64,000 nt of DNA from Sinisalibacter aestuarii (lineage in GTDB: Bacteria > Pseudomonadota > Alphaproteobacteria > Rhodobacterales > Rhodobacteraceae). How positions within the stretch are numbered: the first letter of the stretch is position 1; each line of letters begins with the position of its first letter. The translations under genes and the position numbers were made by a program. The notes under the pieces were generated by a model, which saw only the letters and a program-made list of their open reading frames with translations, was not told the DNA's origin and made no database searches. This document shows, in pieces, positions 18,761 through 30,047 of the stretch. The stretch lies in the NCBI RefSeq assembly GCF_027923545.1, contig NZ_BROH01000009.1, forward strand, positions 62,001-126,000. Reading direction: 5' to 3'.

Positions 18761-18822
18761 CATGGGCGCGCGGGATGTGGTAGAAAGACCTGTCCGGCTT
18801 GGACATACGGAAAGGACGATCC

Positions 18823-19023
18823 ATGTTCACCACCAACGAAGGCACCCTCGACCGCGCCCTGCGCGTCATCCTCGGCGCCGCCCTCATCCTTGGCTATTTC
18901 CTCAATCCCGGCGGAGCGTATAGCTGGCTCTACTGGCTCGGGATCATCCCGCTGGCCACCGGCCTGATCGGCTGGTGCCCGATCTACTCGATCTTCGGGG
19001 TCAAGACCTGCAAGACGAAATAA
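18823..19023 (+). CDS. DUF2892 (YgaP-type) small membrane protein
   Basis: A 66-aa inner-membrane protein of the DUF2892 family, with two hydrophobic helices (LGAALILGYFL and WLGIIPLATGLIGWCPIYSI). The domain is often found next to or fused with rhodanese and sulfur or redox genes. The N-terminus MFTTNEGTLDRALRVILG is typical. The ATG at 18823 follows GGAAAGGACG; an in-frame upstream ATG at 18799 is less likely. A Crp/Fnr-type operator sits about 70 bp upstream, so I infer direct control by the preceding regulator. Two cysteines (GWCPIY and KTCKTK) near the C-terminus might be redox-active, but that is speculation. Confidence 0.85.
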   Translation: MFTTNEGTLDRALRVILGAALILGYFLNPGGAYSWLYWLGIIPLATGLIGWCPIYSIFGVKTCKTK

Positions 19024-19032
19024 GCGTCGGGT

Positions 19033-19085
19033 GCGAGGGGGCCAGCCCCCTCGCGCTCCCCCGAGGTATTTATCGAACAGAGAAG
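19033..19085 (+). repeat. Dispersed GC-hairpin/GTATTT repeat, copy 1
   Basis: A strong hairpin GCGAGGGGGC-CA-GCCCCCTCGC (19033-19054) is followed by CTCCCCCGAGGTATTTATCG and AACAGAGAAG. The layout (GC hairpin, C-run, GTATTT, A/G-rich tail) recurs at 20501-20556, 34761-34782 and 54905-54957. It sits at a convergent junction between the DUF2892 gene and nnr and may serve as a terminator. I recall similar elements from Rhodobacterales genomes. Confidence 0.65.
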
Positions 19086-19087
19086 GG

Positions 19088-21222
<2,135 letters not shown>

Positions 21223-21271
21223 CCCGCCCGCACCAGTTCAACGCCATATCAACTCAAAGGAAAGAGAGAGA

Positions 21272-22678
21272 ATGAGCAAAGCTGATGTTCTCAAGCTGCT
21301 GAAGGACGAAGACGTCGCCTATGTCGACATCCGCTTCACCGATCCGCGTGGCAAGCTGCAGCACGTTACCGTCGCCGCCGAACTCGTCGACGAAGACTTT
21401 CTCGACGAAGGCTTCATGTTCGACGGTTCCTCGATCGCCGGCTGGAAGTCGATCGAAGCTTCCGACATGAAACTCATGCCGGACCCGAAATCGGTCTATA
21501 TCGACCCGTTCTACGCCGAGAAGACCCTCTGCGTGCATTGCTCGATCGTCGAGCCCGACACCGGCGAACCCTATGAGCGCGACCCGCGCGGCACCGCCGA
21601 GAAGGCCGAAGCCTATCTCAAGGCGAGCGGCATCGGCGACGTGTCCTATTTCGGCCCGGAAGCCGAGTTCTTCCTGTTCGACGACGTGCGCATGTCGGTG
21701 ACCCCCAACAAGGTGGCCTATGAGATCGACGCCGTCGACGCCGCCTGGAACACCGATACCGAATACGAGATGGGCAATACCGGCCACCGCGCCGGCTACA
21801 AGGGCGGCTATTTCCCGGTCAACCCGATCGACGACGGCCAGGATATCCGCTCGGAAATGCTCTCGACCATGAAGCAGATCGGCATGAAGGTCGACAAGCA
21901 TCACCACGAGGTGGCGACGGCCCAGCACGAGCTTGGCCTGATCTTCGGCTCGCTTACCGAGCAGGCCGACGAGCTGCAGAAATACAAATACGTCATCCAC
22001 AACGTCGCCCAGGCCTATGGCAAGACCGCGACCTTCATGCCGAAGCCGATCAAGGGCGATAACGGCTCGGGGATGCATGTGAACATGTCGATCTGGAAAG
22101 ACGGCAAGCCGCTCTTCGCCGGCGACAAATACGCCGATCTGAGCCAGGAAGCGCTGTGGTTCATCGGCGGCATCCTGAAGCACGCGAAAACGCTCAACGC
22201 CTTCACCAACCCGGCCACCAACTCCTACAAGCGCCTGATCCCCGGCTTCGAAGCCCCGGTGCTGCGCGCCTATTCGGCCCGCAACCGCTCGGGCTGCGTG
22301 CGGATCCCGTGGACCGAGAGCCCGAAGGCCAAACGTGTGGAAGCCCGCTTCCCCGATCCGGCGGCGAACCCCTATCTCGCCTTCGCCGCCCTGCTGATGG
22401 CCGGCCTTGACGGGATCAAGAACAAGATCGACCCGGGCCCCGCCTCGGACAAGAACCTTTACGATCTGCCGCCGGAAGAACTGGCCGGGATCGACACGGT
22501 CTGTGGCTCGCTGCGCGAAGCGCTCGAAAGCCTGGAGAAGGATCACGACTTCCTGCTCGCCGGCGATGTCTTTACCAAGGACCAGATCCAGGGCTACCTC
22601 GATCTGAAATGGGAAGAGGTCTACGCCTACGAGCACACGCCGCACCCGATCGAGTACCAGATGTACTACTCCTGCTAA
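21272..22678 (+). CDS. glnA: Type I glutamine synthetase
   Basis: Dodecameric GSI enzyme that condenses glutamate and ammonia to glutamine. The 468-aa length is standard. The N-terminal beta-grasp reads [19 protein letters not shown]. Metal and ATP site motifs include [14 protein letters not shown]-like [40 protein letters not shown] and [16 protein letters not shown]. Tyr397 in [10 protein letters not shown] is the adenylylation site, so GlnE-type control is expected. It lies 49 bp after glnB, and a strong intrinsic terminator follows at 22699-22726. The start ATG follows AAAGGAAAGAGAG. Confidence 0.98.
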   Translation: MSKADVLKLLKDEDVAYVDIRFTDPRGKLQHVTVAAELVDEDFLDEGFMFDGSSIAGWKSIEASDMKLMPDPKSVYIDPFYAEKTLCVHCSIVEPDTGEPYERDPRGTAEKAEAYLKASGIGDVSYFGPEAEFFLFDDVRMSVTPNKVAYEIDAVDAAWNTDTEYEMGNTGHRAGYKGGYFPVNPIDDGQDIRSEMLSTMKQIGMKVDKHHHEVATAQHELGLIFGSLTEQADELQKYKYVIHNVAQAYGKTATFMPKPIKGDNGSGMHVNMSIWKDGKPLFAGDKYADLSQEALWFIGGILKHAKTLNAFTNPATNSYKRLIPGFEAPVLRAYSARNRSGCVRIPWTESPKAKRVEARFPDPAANPYLAFAALLMAGLDGIKNKIDPGPASDKNLYDLPPEELAGIDTVCGSLREALESLEKDHDFLLAGDVFTKDQIQGYLDLKWEEVYAYEHTPHPIEYQMYYSC

Positions 22679-22698
22679 GGCGGCAGACGGCAACAATC

Positions 22699-22726
22699 GG
22701 GGCGCTCCTTCGGGGGCGCCCTTTTT
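22699..22726 (+). terminator. Intrinsic terminator after glnA
   Basis: GGGCGC at 22700-22705 pairs with GCGCCC at 22716-22721, directly followed by TTTTT. It lies about 20 bp after the glnA stop and closes the glnBA transcript. Confidence 0.8.
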
Positions 22727-22934
22727 CGTTCCGGCTGCGTTTTGCCGGCGGATTATCGCCGAGCGGCGCGCGATCGTGGCGCAAAATGGGGCAATCGCTG
22801 CAATTCGCGACGAATGTTTCCGGAACATGCCCTGATTGTCGGTGGATTTTCCACAATCGGCCCCAATTGCGACCACAATCTTATTGTTTCTTTGACCGTA
22901 ACTGATGGCAAAAGCCCGAGCAGGAGGACCTGAA

Positions 22935-24071
22935 ATGACTGGTCTTGCCAGAAGTACGATTACCGCGTTGTTTTACGCAGAACAAAAAGAACTCGATTTT
23001 CACGACCTGGCCTCGAAGCTGGCCTCGGCGATGCTGCACGCATCCGAAGGCGGGCTTGAGATCCGCACGGAATACGATGACGTGATCATCTTCGATCAGG
23101 CCGATGTGAGGATCGGGCTCGCCTATGGGCGTCTCGCTTCGGACTTCCCCGAGGTGCTCGCCGCGCAGGGCTGCGACGAATGCTTCATCGTCTCGGTCGG
23201 CGAGCGGCCAGACGGGATCGGCCGCGCCGACCATGCCGAGATTTGCGCCCGCATGGCCGCCCAGATCGAATCGCGCTACCCCGCCGATGGCGAGGTGGTG
23301 CTGGAGAGCGATGCGGCGTTCAACGAGACCACCTTCGACGATCTGCTGGACGAAACCGTCGCCGCCTTCCTCGAAACCACCGAGCCGGAGGCGCCGGTGC
23401 AGCCCGCCCGGGCAGAGATCTTCGGCCCCGACGACGAGGCCGAACATGCCGCCCCGGCGCATCTGAAACTGGTCGCCCGGGATGAGCCGCCGCGCCAGCG
23501 CGGGGCCGAGGCGTTCGAGCCCGTGCCCGAGGATTGGGTGCCGTCCGATCTGATCGCGCGCTATGACCGCGAGCAGGCCCAGCGTGGCGCCCCGCGCGCG
23601 GCGATGCGTTACGAGCCGCCCCGGCGGCGCCCGACCGCCGCCGCCAATACGCCCGGCGCCCCTGCCCGCGCCACAGCCGCGGCCCGTCCGCGCGGCGAGC
23701 GCGCCGCGGCGGCCTTCAGCCGCCTGCGCCCGCAGCCCACCCATGCCGCCGCGGCCGCCGATCACATGGGGGCAAAAACCCTGGCCAGGGCCGGCATCCA
23801 TATCGGCGGGCTGGAACCGGAAACGGGCAGCATCTTCCCCCCGATCGCCGCCGCGCATGCCGCGCCGCTGGTGCATCGCGGTGCGATCAACGCGCTCAAC
23901 GTGGCGGTGATGGCCTTTTCGCTGCCCATGGGCGCTTTCCTGATGACGCTGGCGCTGCTCGGCCGCGAAAGCCTGGTGATGTCGTCACGGGTGACGGCGG
24001 CGACCGGCGCGGGCATCGGCGTGACGCAGAGCGACACCGCGCTCCAGATTCTGCAATCCTTCATCTCCTGA
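22935..24071 (+). CDS. Hypothetical protein with a C-terminal membrane helix
   Basis: A 378-aa protein I do not recognise by family. The ATG at 22935 follows a strong AGGAGG. Residues 1 to about 155 look like a globular domain (ARSTITALFYAEQKELDFHD, VIIFDQADVRIGLAYGRLAS). The middle, roughly 160-290, is low complexity, rich in Ala, Pro, Arg and Glu. Near residue 325-350 a single hydrophobic helix reads ALNVAVMAFSLPMGAFLMTLALL. It may be a tail-anchored or membrane-tethered protein conserved in Rhodobacterales, but I cannot confirm that. The upstream 208 bp after the glnA terminator contain the small dyad ATGTT-N5-AACAT at 22814-22828. It ends at a bidirectional terminator shared with the DUF3445 gene. 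Confidence 0.7.
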   Translation: MTGLARSTITALFYAEQKELDFHDLASKLASAMLHASEGGLEIRTEYDDVIIFDQADVRIGLAYGRLASDFPEVLAAQGCDECFIVSVGERPDGIGRADHAEICARMAAQIESRYPADGEVVLESDAAFNETTFDDLLDETVAAFLETTEPEAPVQPARAEIFGPDDEAEHAAPAHLKLVARDEPPRQRGAEAFEPVPEDWVPSDLIARYDREQAQRGAPRAAMRYEPPRRRPTAAANTPGAPARATAAARPRGERAAAAFSRLRPQPTHAAAAADHMGAKTLARAGIHIGGLEPETGSIFPPIAAAHAAPLVHRGAINALNVAVMAFSLPMGAFLMTLALLGRESLVMSSRVTAATGAGIGVTQSDTALQILQSFIS

Positions 24072-24077
24072 CGCGAT

Positions 24078-24099
24078 CCGGCCCGCTTCGGCGGGCCGG
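24078..24099. terminator. Bidirectional hairpin terminator
   Basis: CCGGCCCGC-TTCG-GCGGGCCGG has a 9-bp stem with a stable TTCG tetraloop, between two convergent genes. A short T/C-rich stretch (TCTTC) follows on the plus strand. Confidence 0.6.
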
Positions 24100-24102
24100 T
24101 CT

Positions 24103-24897
24103 TCAGCTCACCGGGCGATGCGCAGCGAGCGCGGCGCGGTCCTCCCCGGTCAGCCGCTCGAAGGGGATCACATAGGTGTGGATCGAAAAGACAACGCTGC
24201 GCGGCACCGGCAGCCGGTTCAGCACCTGCCGCTCGATGCGCAGCCAGCGCGGGCCATCCGGCGGCAGCTTGCGGCGCTCGCCCTCGCGCCGGGGCTGGTG
24301 CAGATCGGGATCGGCATAGACCAGCGCGTTGGCCCGCCAGATCGGCCGCCCCTCGCGCAACCCGTCGAACAGCCGCTGCACCCGGCGCGCGATGTTGTCG
24401 TCATAGACCGGCACCGGCACGTGAATGCCGGTGAGCGGGCGCATGAATTTTTCCGACAGCGTCCAGCTCGCCGGGAAGCAAAGCACGGCGCCGGTCAGGA
24501 TATGTTCCTCCGCCCCCTCGGGCTGCTGCATCACAACGAGGTCTTCCTGCACCAGCCGCGCGGCGGTGACGAGCGGCGCCTGGCGGTCGATCTCCACCGC
24601 GCGCCCGTCGGGGCAGATCACGCGGCCGCCCCGGCGGCTGTAGCCGGGCTTGGCCGCGATTTCGGCAAGCACCGCGTCAAGCAGCGCCTCCGCCGCCGGG
24701 CGCGCATCGGGGGCGAGCGCATGAACCTCGTCGCGCCGCGTGGCCAGCAAATCCTCGCGATAGGCCATCTGCGCGGCATAGACCTCATCGACCCGCAGCC
24801 AGTCGCCCGGCTCGACCGGGTTCAGCCCCGGCAGGCGGGCGGTGCGGGCTTCGGCCCAGGGCCGCAGCGGCAGCTCGGACTGGCAGATCGCGACCAT
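24103..24897 (-). CDS. DUF3445 (heme-dependent oxidative N-demethylase alpha-type) protein
   Basis: A 264-aa protein of the DUF3445 family. Members include the alpha subunit of a heme-dependent oxidative N-demethylase acting on methylamines; many others are uncharacterised. Characteristic stretches are VQEDLVVMQQPEG, LTGAVLCFPASWTLSEKFMRPLTGIHVPVP and the end NRLPVPRSVVFSIHTYVIP. Genes for the other oxidase subunits are not adjacent, so this copy may act alone or have another role. A link with the sarcosine oxidase operon of this window, also an N-demethylation pathway, is only a guess. It begins 11 bp after the stop of the secreted phosphodiesterase and is probably co-transcribed with it. 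Confidence 0.8.
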   Translation of the reverse strand: MVAICQSELPLRPWAEARTARLPGLNPVEPGDWLRVDEVYAAQMAYREDLLATRRDEVHALAPDARPAAEALLDAVLAEIAAKPGYSRRGGRVICPDGRAVEIDRQAPLVTAARLVQEDLVVMQQPEGAEEHILTGAVLCFPASWTLSEKFMRPLTGIHVPVPVYDDNIARRVQRLFDGLREGRPIWRANALVYADPDLHQPRREGERRKLPPDGPRWLRIERQVLNRLPVPRSVVFSIHTYVIPFERLTGEDRAALAAHRPVS

Positions 24898-24908
24898 CGC
24901 CGGCCCGG

Positions 24909-25640
24909 TCAGTCAGCCATGGTGAATTCGGCCCAGACCCCGTAATGATCCGAGCCCAGAAGCGGCAATTGCGTGACCTCGCCGCGCCCGCCGGAGGCGA
25001 ACACGAAGTCGATCGGCACGCCCAGAAGCCCGCCGACGCGGCGGGTGGTGATCGCCGCCCCGATCCGGTTCACCCCGGCGCCATTGGCCACATCGCGCAC
25101 CGGCCCGGATTGCGGCGCATTGTTGAAATCGCCGCCAATGATCTTGGGCCCCGGCACCTGGCTCAGATAGGCGCCCAGCCGCTGCGCCTGCCGGGCATGG
25201 CGCGGCTTGTCGCGGGTTTCGAGATGGACCGAAATCACCCAGACCCTGCCTTGCGGCATCTGCACCTGAATCGCCACCGCGCCGAGCGGCCGGATGCATT
25301 GATTGCTGCCCGGCACCAGCGGCCAGCGCGACAGCACCGCCACACCGCCGATCCCCTTGAAGGTGCAGAATTCCTGCGACGGATAAGCCTGCGCCAGCAT
25401 CGCCAGCAGCTTGTCGTTGTCGCGGTTGACCTCCTGCAGCGTCACCGCATCCGGCGCGCGGGCGAGGATATCGCCGGCAAGCGCCCGCTCCTCGTCGTTC
25501 CGGAAGGCCATGTTTTTCTGGTAATGCGTGTAGGTATAGCCCTGCGCCCAGGCCGGCGGCGGCAGCAGCACGAGAAGGGCCAGAGCCAGGGTCTGGAACA
25601 CAAGGAAGGCGGGCCGGAGCCGGAGAGCATGGTGCATCAT
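24909..25640 (-). CDS. Secreted endonuclease/exonuclease/phosphatase family protein
   Basis: A 243-aa DNase-I-fold phosphodiesterase, predicted to be exported. The signal peptide is clear: LVFQTLALALLVLLPPPAWA with cleavage near WAQG. Catalytic segments are VTLQEVNRDND (metal Glu), ISVHLETRDKP, IIGGDFNNAP (Asp/Asn) and LPLLGSDHYGVWAEF (final His). The start may be the ATG at 25640 or the next one at 25637. The open frame continues far upstream antisense to another gene, but that part is not family-like. Its substrate could be nucleic acid or a phosphoester; nothing in the sequence decides. The downstream DUF3445 gene is 11 bp away. Confidence 0.85.
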   Translation of the reverse strand: MMHHALRLRPAFLVFQTLALALLVLLPPPAWAQGYTYTHYQKNMAFRNDEERALAGDILARAPDAVTLQEVNRDNDKLLAMLAQAYPSQEFCTFKGIGGVAVLSRWPLVPGSNQCIRPLGAVAIQVQMPQGRVWVISVHLETRDKPRHARQAQRLGAYLSQVPGPKIIGGDFNNAPQSGPVRDVANGAGVNRIGAAITTRRVGGLLGVPIDFVFASGGRGEVTQLPLLGSDHYGVWAEFTMAD

Positions 25641-25781
25641 GGCGCCCACTCTAGGGCATCGCCTCGGCCCGGCAAGAGCTTTCATATCGCTCACGCCATG
25701 GTGCGGCGGCGGCGTTTTGCCCCGCTTGCATCCCCCGCCCCTGCGGGCCACATCTGGCGAAACCCGCAGGAGACAGCAGCG

Positions 25782-27032
25782 ATGAGAACCGAGACCCTCA
25801 CCTTCACCGGACATGGCGGCGCCGAGCTGGCCGGGCGGCTCGACATGCCCGAAGGCCCGGTGCGCGCCACCGCGCTCTTTGCCCATTGCTTCACCTGCAC
25901 CAAGAACATCCTGCCCGCCCGCCGCATCGCCGCCCGGCTGACCGAAGCGGGCATCGCCGTGCTGCGCTTCGATTTCACCGGGCTTGGCGACAGCGAGGGC
26001 GACTTCGCCGAGACCACCTTTGCCAGCAATATCGAAGATCTGCACGCCGCCGCCGAAGCGCTGGCCGCGCGCGACATGGAACCGAGCCTGATGATCGGCC
26101 ATTCGCTGGGCGGCACGGCGGTGCTGAAGGCCGCCGCCGCACGTAAGGCGGTGAAGGCGGTGGTCACCCTCGGCGCACCCTATGCGCCCGATCACGTCAC
26201 CCGCAACTTCGCCTGCCGGCTGACCGAGATCGAGAAGAACGGCGTGGCCGAGGTCGATATCGGCGGGCGGCCCTTCACCATCTCCAAAGCCTTCCTCGAC
26301 GATATCGCCGAACAGGAACTCACCGGCGCGATCCACCGCCTCGGCGCGGCGCTTCTGGTGATGCATGCCCCGCGCGACGAGGTGGTGGGCATCCGGAACG
26401 CCACCGACATCTTCACCGCCGCCCTGCACCCCAAGAGCTTCGTTACGCTGGGCGATGCCGATCACCTGATCAGCAAGGCCGAAGACGCCGAATATGCGGC
26501 AACCGTGATCGCCGCCTGGGCCGGGCGCTATCTTGGCCTCGATCTTGAACTGCCCTCGCATGCGGCGATGCCGGTGCCCGGCAAGGCCGCGCCGGAGGGC
26601 ACGGTGCGCGTCACCGAGCTGGACCCGGAGGGCTTTGTGCAGGAGGTGGCGAACGGGCCGCATCACTGGTTTCTCTCCGACGAGCCGCTGAGTGTGCCGC
26701 TGGCCACCAACCGGGGGCCGAACCCCTATGCGCTGCTCAAGGCCGCGCTCGGCTCCTGCACCTCGATGACGATGCGGATGTATGCGCGGGTGAAGAAATG
26801 GCCGGTGACGGGGATTTCCGTTGAAGTCACCCACCGCAAGGTGCCCGCCGAGGACGGCGCGACAGACGATCGCGGACGGCCGCTGAAGATCGACGTGTTC
26901 ACCCGCTCGATCACCCTCGACGGCGATCTGGACGACGACCAGCGCGCCCGGCTGATCGAGATCGCCGACCGCTGCCCGGTGCACCGGACGCTGCATCAGT
27001 CGAGCCGGATCGAGACGCTTCTGGCCGGGTGA
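25782..27032 (+). CDS. Alpha/beta hydrolase fused to OsmC domain
   Basis: Bifunctional protein of 416 aa. Residues 1 to about 260 are an alpha/beta hydrolase, with the nucleophile elbow MIGHSLGGTA, the oxyanion region LFAHCFTCTKN, and a probable acid and His in HAPRDEVVGI and GDADHLISK. Residues from about 270 form an OsmC/Ohr-type domain with the peroxidatic cysteine in ALGSCTSMTMRMYA and the second in DRCPVHRTL. OsmC proteins reduce organic peroxides or act in sulfur chemistry. This fusion is widespread in proteobacteria; the joint reaction is unknown. The ATG at 25782 follows GCAGGAGAC. The gene diverges from the phosphodiesterase. Confidence 0.92.
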   Translation: MRTETLTFTGHGGAELAGRLDMPEGPVRATALFAHCFTCTKNILPARRIAARLTEAGIAVLRFDFTGLGDSEGDFAETTFASNIEDLHAAAEALAARDMEPSLMIGHSLGGTAVLKAAAARKAVKAVVTLGAPYAPDHVTRNFACRLTEIEKNGVAEVDIGGRPFTISKAFLDDIAEQELTGAIHRLGAALLVMHAPRDEVVGIRNATDIFTAALHPKSFVTLGDADHLISKAEDAEYAATVIAAWAGRYLGLDLELPSHAAMPVPGKAAPEGTVRVTELDPEGFVQEVANGPHHWFLSDEPLSVPLATNRGPNPYALLKAALGSCTSMTMRMYARVKKWPVTGISVEVTHRKVPAEDGATDDRGRPLKIDVFTRSITLDGDLDDDQRARLIEIADRCPVHRTLHQSSRIETLLAG

Positions 27033-27122
27033 CGCGCGGCGCCCGGCGTTTTTCTTCAGGTTGAGCGGACGCGCCGCGCATTCCCCCTTGACCTGCGCCC
27101 GCACTCACGGGAAACGAGCGGC

Positions 27123-28172
27123 ATGAGCACCGGACGTTTGACGATTGATCTCGATGCGCTCGCCGCGAACTGGCGCGCGCTCGACGCGATGAGTGGCGCG
27201 CAGGTTCAGACCGCCGCCGTGGTGAAGGCCGATGCCTACGGGCTTGGCGTGGGCAAGGCCGCGCGGGCGCTGGCCGCCGCCGGGGCGCGGCGCTTTTTCG
27301 TCGCCGTCGCCGAGGAAGGCTGGGCGGTGCGCGAGGCGCTCGGGCCGGGGCCGGAGATCGGCGTTTTTTCCGGCCACATGGCGGGCGACACCGACATGAT
27401 CCACGATCTGCATCTGGTGCCGATGCTGAACTCGATCGAACAGCTGACGCGCCATATCGAAGCGCTGCCGGGCCATCCCTTCGGCATCCAGCTCGATACC
27501 GGGATGAACCGCCTTGGCATGGAGCCGGCCGAATGGGCTGCGGTGCGCGATGTGGTGCTCGCCCAGGCGCCGCGCCTGCTCATGAGCCACCTCGCCTGCG
27601 CCGATGAGCCGGAGCACGAGATGAACCGCCAGCAGCTCGCCGCCTTCCACGAGATGACCGACGAGACCGGCGTGCCGCGCTCGCTCTCGGCCACCGGCGG
27701 CATCCTGCTCGGCCCGGATTATCACTTCGACCTCACCCGCCCCGGCATCGGCCTTTATGGCGGCTTGCCGTTCGAGGCGGCGCAGCCGGTGGTCGAGCTT
27801 GACCTGCCGGTGATCCAGATCCGCGATCTGGTGGCGGGCGAGAGCGTGGGCTACGGCAACACCTTCGTGGCCGAGCGCGCCACCCGCGTGGCGACCGTCT
27901 CGGGCGGCTATGCCGACGGGCTGTCGCGCCATCTGTCCAATCATGGCGTTCTGTTCCATGCCGACACGCCCTGCCCGATCCTCGGCCGCGTGTCGATGGA
28001 CCTGATCGGCGTCGACGTGACCCATCTGGACGAGACCCCCAAGACGCTCACCATGATCGGCCCGCATCAGGGCGTCGACGATCTGGCCGAAGCCGCCGGC
28101 ACCATCGGCTACGAGATCCTGACCCAGCTCGGCACCCGCTACGCACGTCGATATGCGCGCGGGCGAAGCTGA
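27123..28172 (+). CDS. alr: Alanine racemase
   Basis: PLP enzyme that makes D-alanine for peptidoglycan. Of 349 aa, the PLP lysine is Lys35 in [12 protein letters not shown]. The second catalytic base is the Tyr of [13 protein letters not shown]. Other marks are [14 protein letters not shown] and [17 protein letters not shown]. The ATG at 27123 follows GAAACGAG. A possible -35, TTGACC at 27088-27093, lies 35 bp upstream. It is followed by the PqiA-like gene after 46 bp; the two might be co-transcribed. No radical feature is seen. Confidence 0.96.
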   Translation: MSTGRLTIDLDALAANWRALDAMSGAQVQTAAVVKADAYGLGVGKAARALAAAGARRFFVAVAEEGWAVREALGPGPEIGVFSGHMAGDTDMIHDLHLVPMLNSIEQLTRHIEALPGHPFGIQLDTGMNRLGMEPAEWAAVRDVVLAQAPRLLMSHLACADEPEHEMNRQQLAAFHEMTDETGVPRSLSATGGILLGPDYHFDLTRPGIGLYGGLPFEAAQPVVELDLPVIQIRDLVAGESVGYGNTFVAERATRVATVSGGYADGLSRHLSNHGVLFHADTPCPILGRVSMDLIGVDVTHLDETPKTLTMIGPHQGVDDLAEAAGTIGYEILTQLGTRYARRYARGRS

Positions 28173-28218
28173 GGGAAAGCGCTCGCGCCCGCAGGCCCGA
28201 TCGGATAATCCAAGCCTC

Positions 28219-28662
28219 ATGCCCTGGCTCAGATACCTCAACCTCGCGCTTCTCGTGCTCTTCCCCATCGCCTGGTTCGCGCCGCTCCTGCGGGCGGGGA
28301 TCAACCTGCCGCTGTTCGGGCTGGACGAGATCAGCGTGGTCTCCGGCCTTCAGGCATTGTGGGAAACGGATATCTTCCTTGCCCTGCTCGTCACCTTCTT
28401 CGCCATTTTCGCGCCGATCCTGAAGGTGATCGGCATTGCGCTGATCCAGTTCGGTCTGATGCGCCGCAAGGTTTTGCCGCTGCTGAACCTGATGGGCAAG
28501 CTGGCGATGGCCGATATCTTCCTGATCGCGCTCTATATCGTGGTGGTGAAGGGCGCCGGGATCGCCCGGGTCGAAACCGCCTGGGGGCTTTATCTGTTTA
28601 CCTTCTGCGTGCTGGCCTCGATCTTCGTGGGGCTGATGACGCTGAAACGGGAGCGCGCGTGA
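28219..28662 (+). CDS. Paraquat-inducible protein A family membrane protein
   Basis: A 147-aa membrane protein that resembles one PqiA domain. Its hydrophobic helices are LNLALLVLFPIAWFAPLL, IFLALLVTFFAIFAPILKVI, LAMADIFLIALYIVVVK and GLYLFTFCVLASIFVGL. The segment MGKLAMADIFLIAL fits the PqiA motif around a conserved Asp. Full-length PqiA has two such domains and zinc cysteines, which are missing here. I take the ATG at 28219 as start, since the longer frame has a polar, alr-derived N-terminus. It ends in a TGATG overlap with radA, so the two are translationally coupled. Confidence 0.8.
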   Translation: MPWLRYLNLALLVLFPIAWFAPLLRAGINLPLFGLDEISVVSGLQALWETDIFLALLVTFFAIFAPILKVIGIALIQFGLMRRKVLPLLNLMGKLAMADIFLIALYIVVVKGAGIARVETAWGLYLFTFCVLASIFVGLMTLKRERA

Positions 28663-30026
28663 TGGCAAAGGCCCCGAGCTATGTGTGCCAGGAATGCGGC
28701 GCGGCGCATCGCAAGTGGTCGGGCCGCTGCGAGGCCTGCGGGACGTGGAATTCCATCATCGAGGAAAAGCCGCTTTCCGCCGGGCCGGCCTCGAAATCTC
28801 TTGGCGCGCTGCGCGGTTCGCCGGTCGCGCTCACCGACCTGGCCACCGAGGAAGCGCCGCCGCCGCGCACCATCTCGGGCGTGGCCGAGTTCGACCGGGT
28901 GCTGGGCGGCGGCCTGGTGCCCGCCAGCGCCATCCTTGTCGGCGGAGATCCGGGCATCGGCAAATCCACCCTGCTCCTGCAGGCCGCTGCAAGTTTCGCG
29001 CGCAATGGATTGAAAACCATATACGTTTCCGGCGAGGAGGCGAGCGCCCAGGTGCGGATGCGCGCCCAGCGCCTCGGCCTTGCCGACGCCCCCGTCAAGC
29101 TCGCCGCCGAGACCAACCTGCGCGATATCCTCACCACCCTTGAGGCCGAAAAGCCCGAGCTTGCCATCATCGATTCGATCCAGACGATGTGGGCTGACAA
29201 TGTGGAAAGCGCGCCCGGCTCGGTGGCGCAGGTGCGCGCCGCCGCCCATGAGCTGACCACCTTCGCCAAGACCCGTGGCGTCTCGGTGGTTCTGGTCGGC
29301 CATGTCACCAAGGAAGGCCAGATCGCCGGCCCCCGCGTGGTCGAGCACATGGTGGATACGGTGCTCTATTTCGAGGGCGAGCGCGGCCATCAGTTCCGCA
29401 TTCTGCGCGCGGTGAAAAACCGCTTCGGCCCCGCCGACGAAATCGGCGTGTTCGAGATGACGGGCGGCGGGCTGGCAGAGGTCGCCAACCCCTCCGCGCT
29501 GTTCCTGGCCGACCGCGAAGACCCGGCCCCCGGCTCGGTGGTGTTTGCCGGGATCGAGGGCACAAGGCCGGTGCTGGTGGAGTTGCAGGCGCTCGTCGCC
29601 CCCTCACCGCTTGCCCAGCCGCGCCGCTCGGTACTGGGATGGGATGCGGGGCGGCTCGCGATGATCCTCGCGGTGCTGGAAGCGCGGGTCGGCATCCCCT
29701 TCACCGGGCTTGACGTTTACCTCAACGTGGCCGGCGGCATGCGCGTCTCCGAACCCGCCGCCGACCTTGCCGTCGCCGCCGCCTTGCTCTCGGCGCGCGA
29801 GGATGCGGCGCTGCCGCGCGACACCGTGGTTTTCGGCGAAATCTCCCTGTCCGGGGCGCTGCGTCCGGTGACACAGGCGGAAAACAGGTTGAAAGAAGCG
29901 CAAAAACTTGGTTTCACAACGGCCATAGCCCCTGCGGGATCGAAATTCGGGCAAGGCTCGGGTATGACCCTGAAGACAATGGCCGATCTCGTCACCTTTG
30001 TGGGCGACACATTCGGAGCAGGCTGA
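28662..30026 (+). CDS. radA: DNA repair protein RadA
   Basis: RecA-like ATPase that helps process recombination intermediates. The 454-aa protein has an N-terminal zinc finger (YVCQECGAAHRKWSGRCEACG), Walker A VGGDPGIGKSTLLL, the RadA-specific KNRFG motif (AVKNRFGPADEIGVFEM) and a C-terminal Lon-like domain (GLDVYLNVAGGMRVSEPAAD, GEISLSGALRPV). It starts at the ATG overlapping the stop of the PqiA-like gene. The larger upstream frame antisense to nothing known is not part of the protein. The cvpA gene follows after 21 bp. Confidence 0.97.
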   Translation: MAKAPSYVCQECGAAHRKWSGRCEACGTWNSIIEEKPLSAGPASKSLGALRGSPVALTDLATEEAPPPRTISGVAEFDRVLGGGLVPASAILVGGDPGIGKSTLLLQAAASFARNGLKTIYVSGEEASAQVRMRAQRLGLADAPVKLAAETNLRDILTTLEAEKPELAIIDSIQTMWADNVESAPGSVAQVRAAAHELTTFAKTRGVSVVLVGHVTKEGQIAGPRVVEHMVDTVLYFEGERGHQFRILRAVKNRFGPADEIGVFEMTGGGLAEVANPSALFLADREDPAPGSVVFAGIEGTRPVLVELQALVAPSPLAQPRRSVLGWDAGRLAMILAVLEARVGIPFTGLDVYLNVAGGMRVSEPAADLAVAAALLSAREDAALPRDTVVFGEISLSGALRPVTQAENRLKEAQKLGFTTAIAPAGSKFGQGSGMTLKTMADLVTFVGDTFGAG

Positions 30027-30047
30027 GGCCGGAGAACAGGACAGCAC

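Noticed and set aside
22844-22857. Single DnaA-box-like TTTTCCACA near 22850
   Set aside because: One mismatched box without a cluster, AT-rich unwinding region or dnaA/dnaN neighbours is not an origin.
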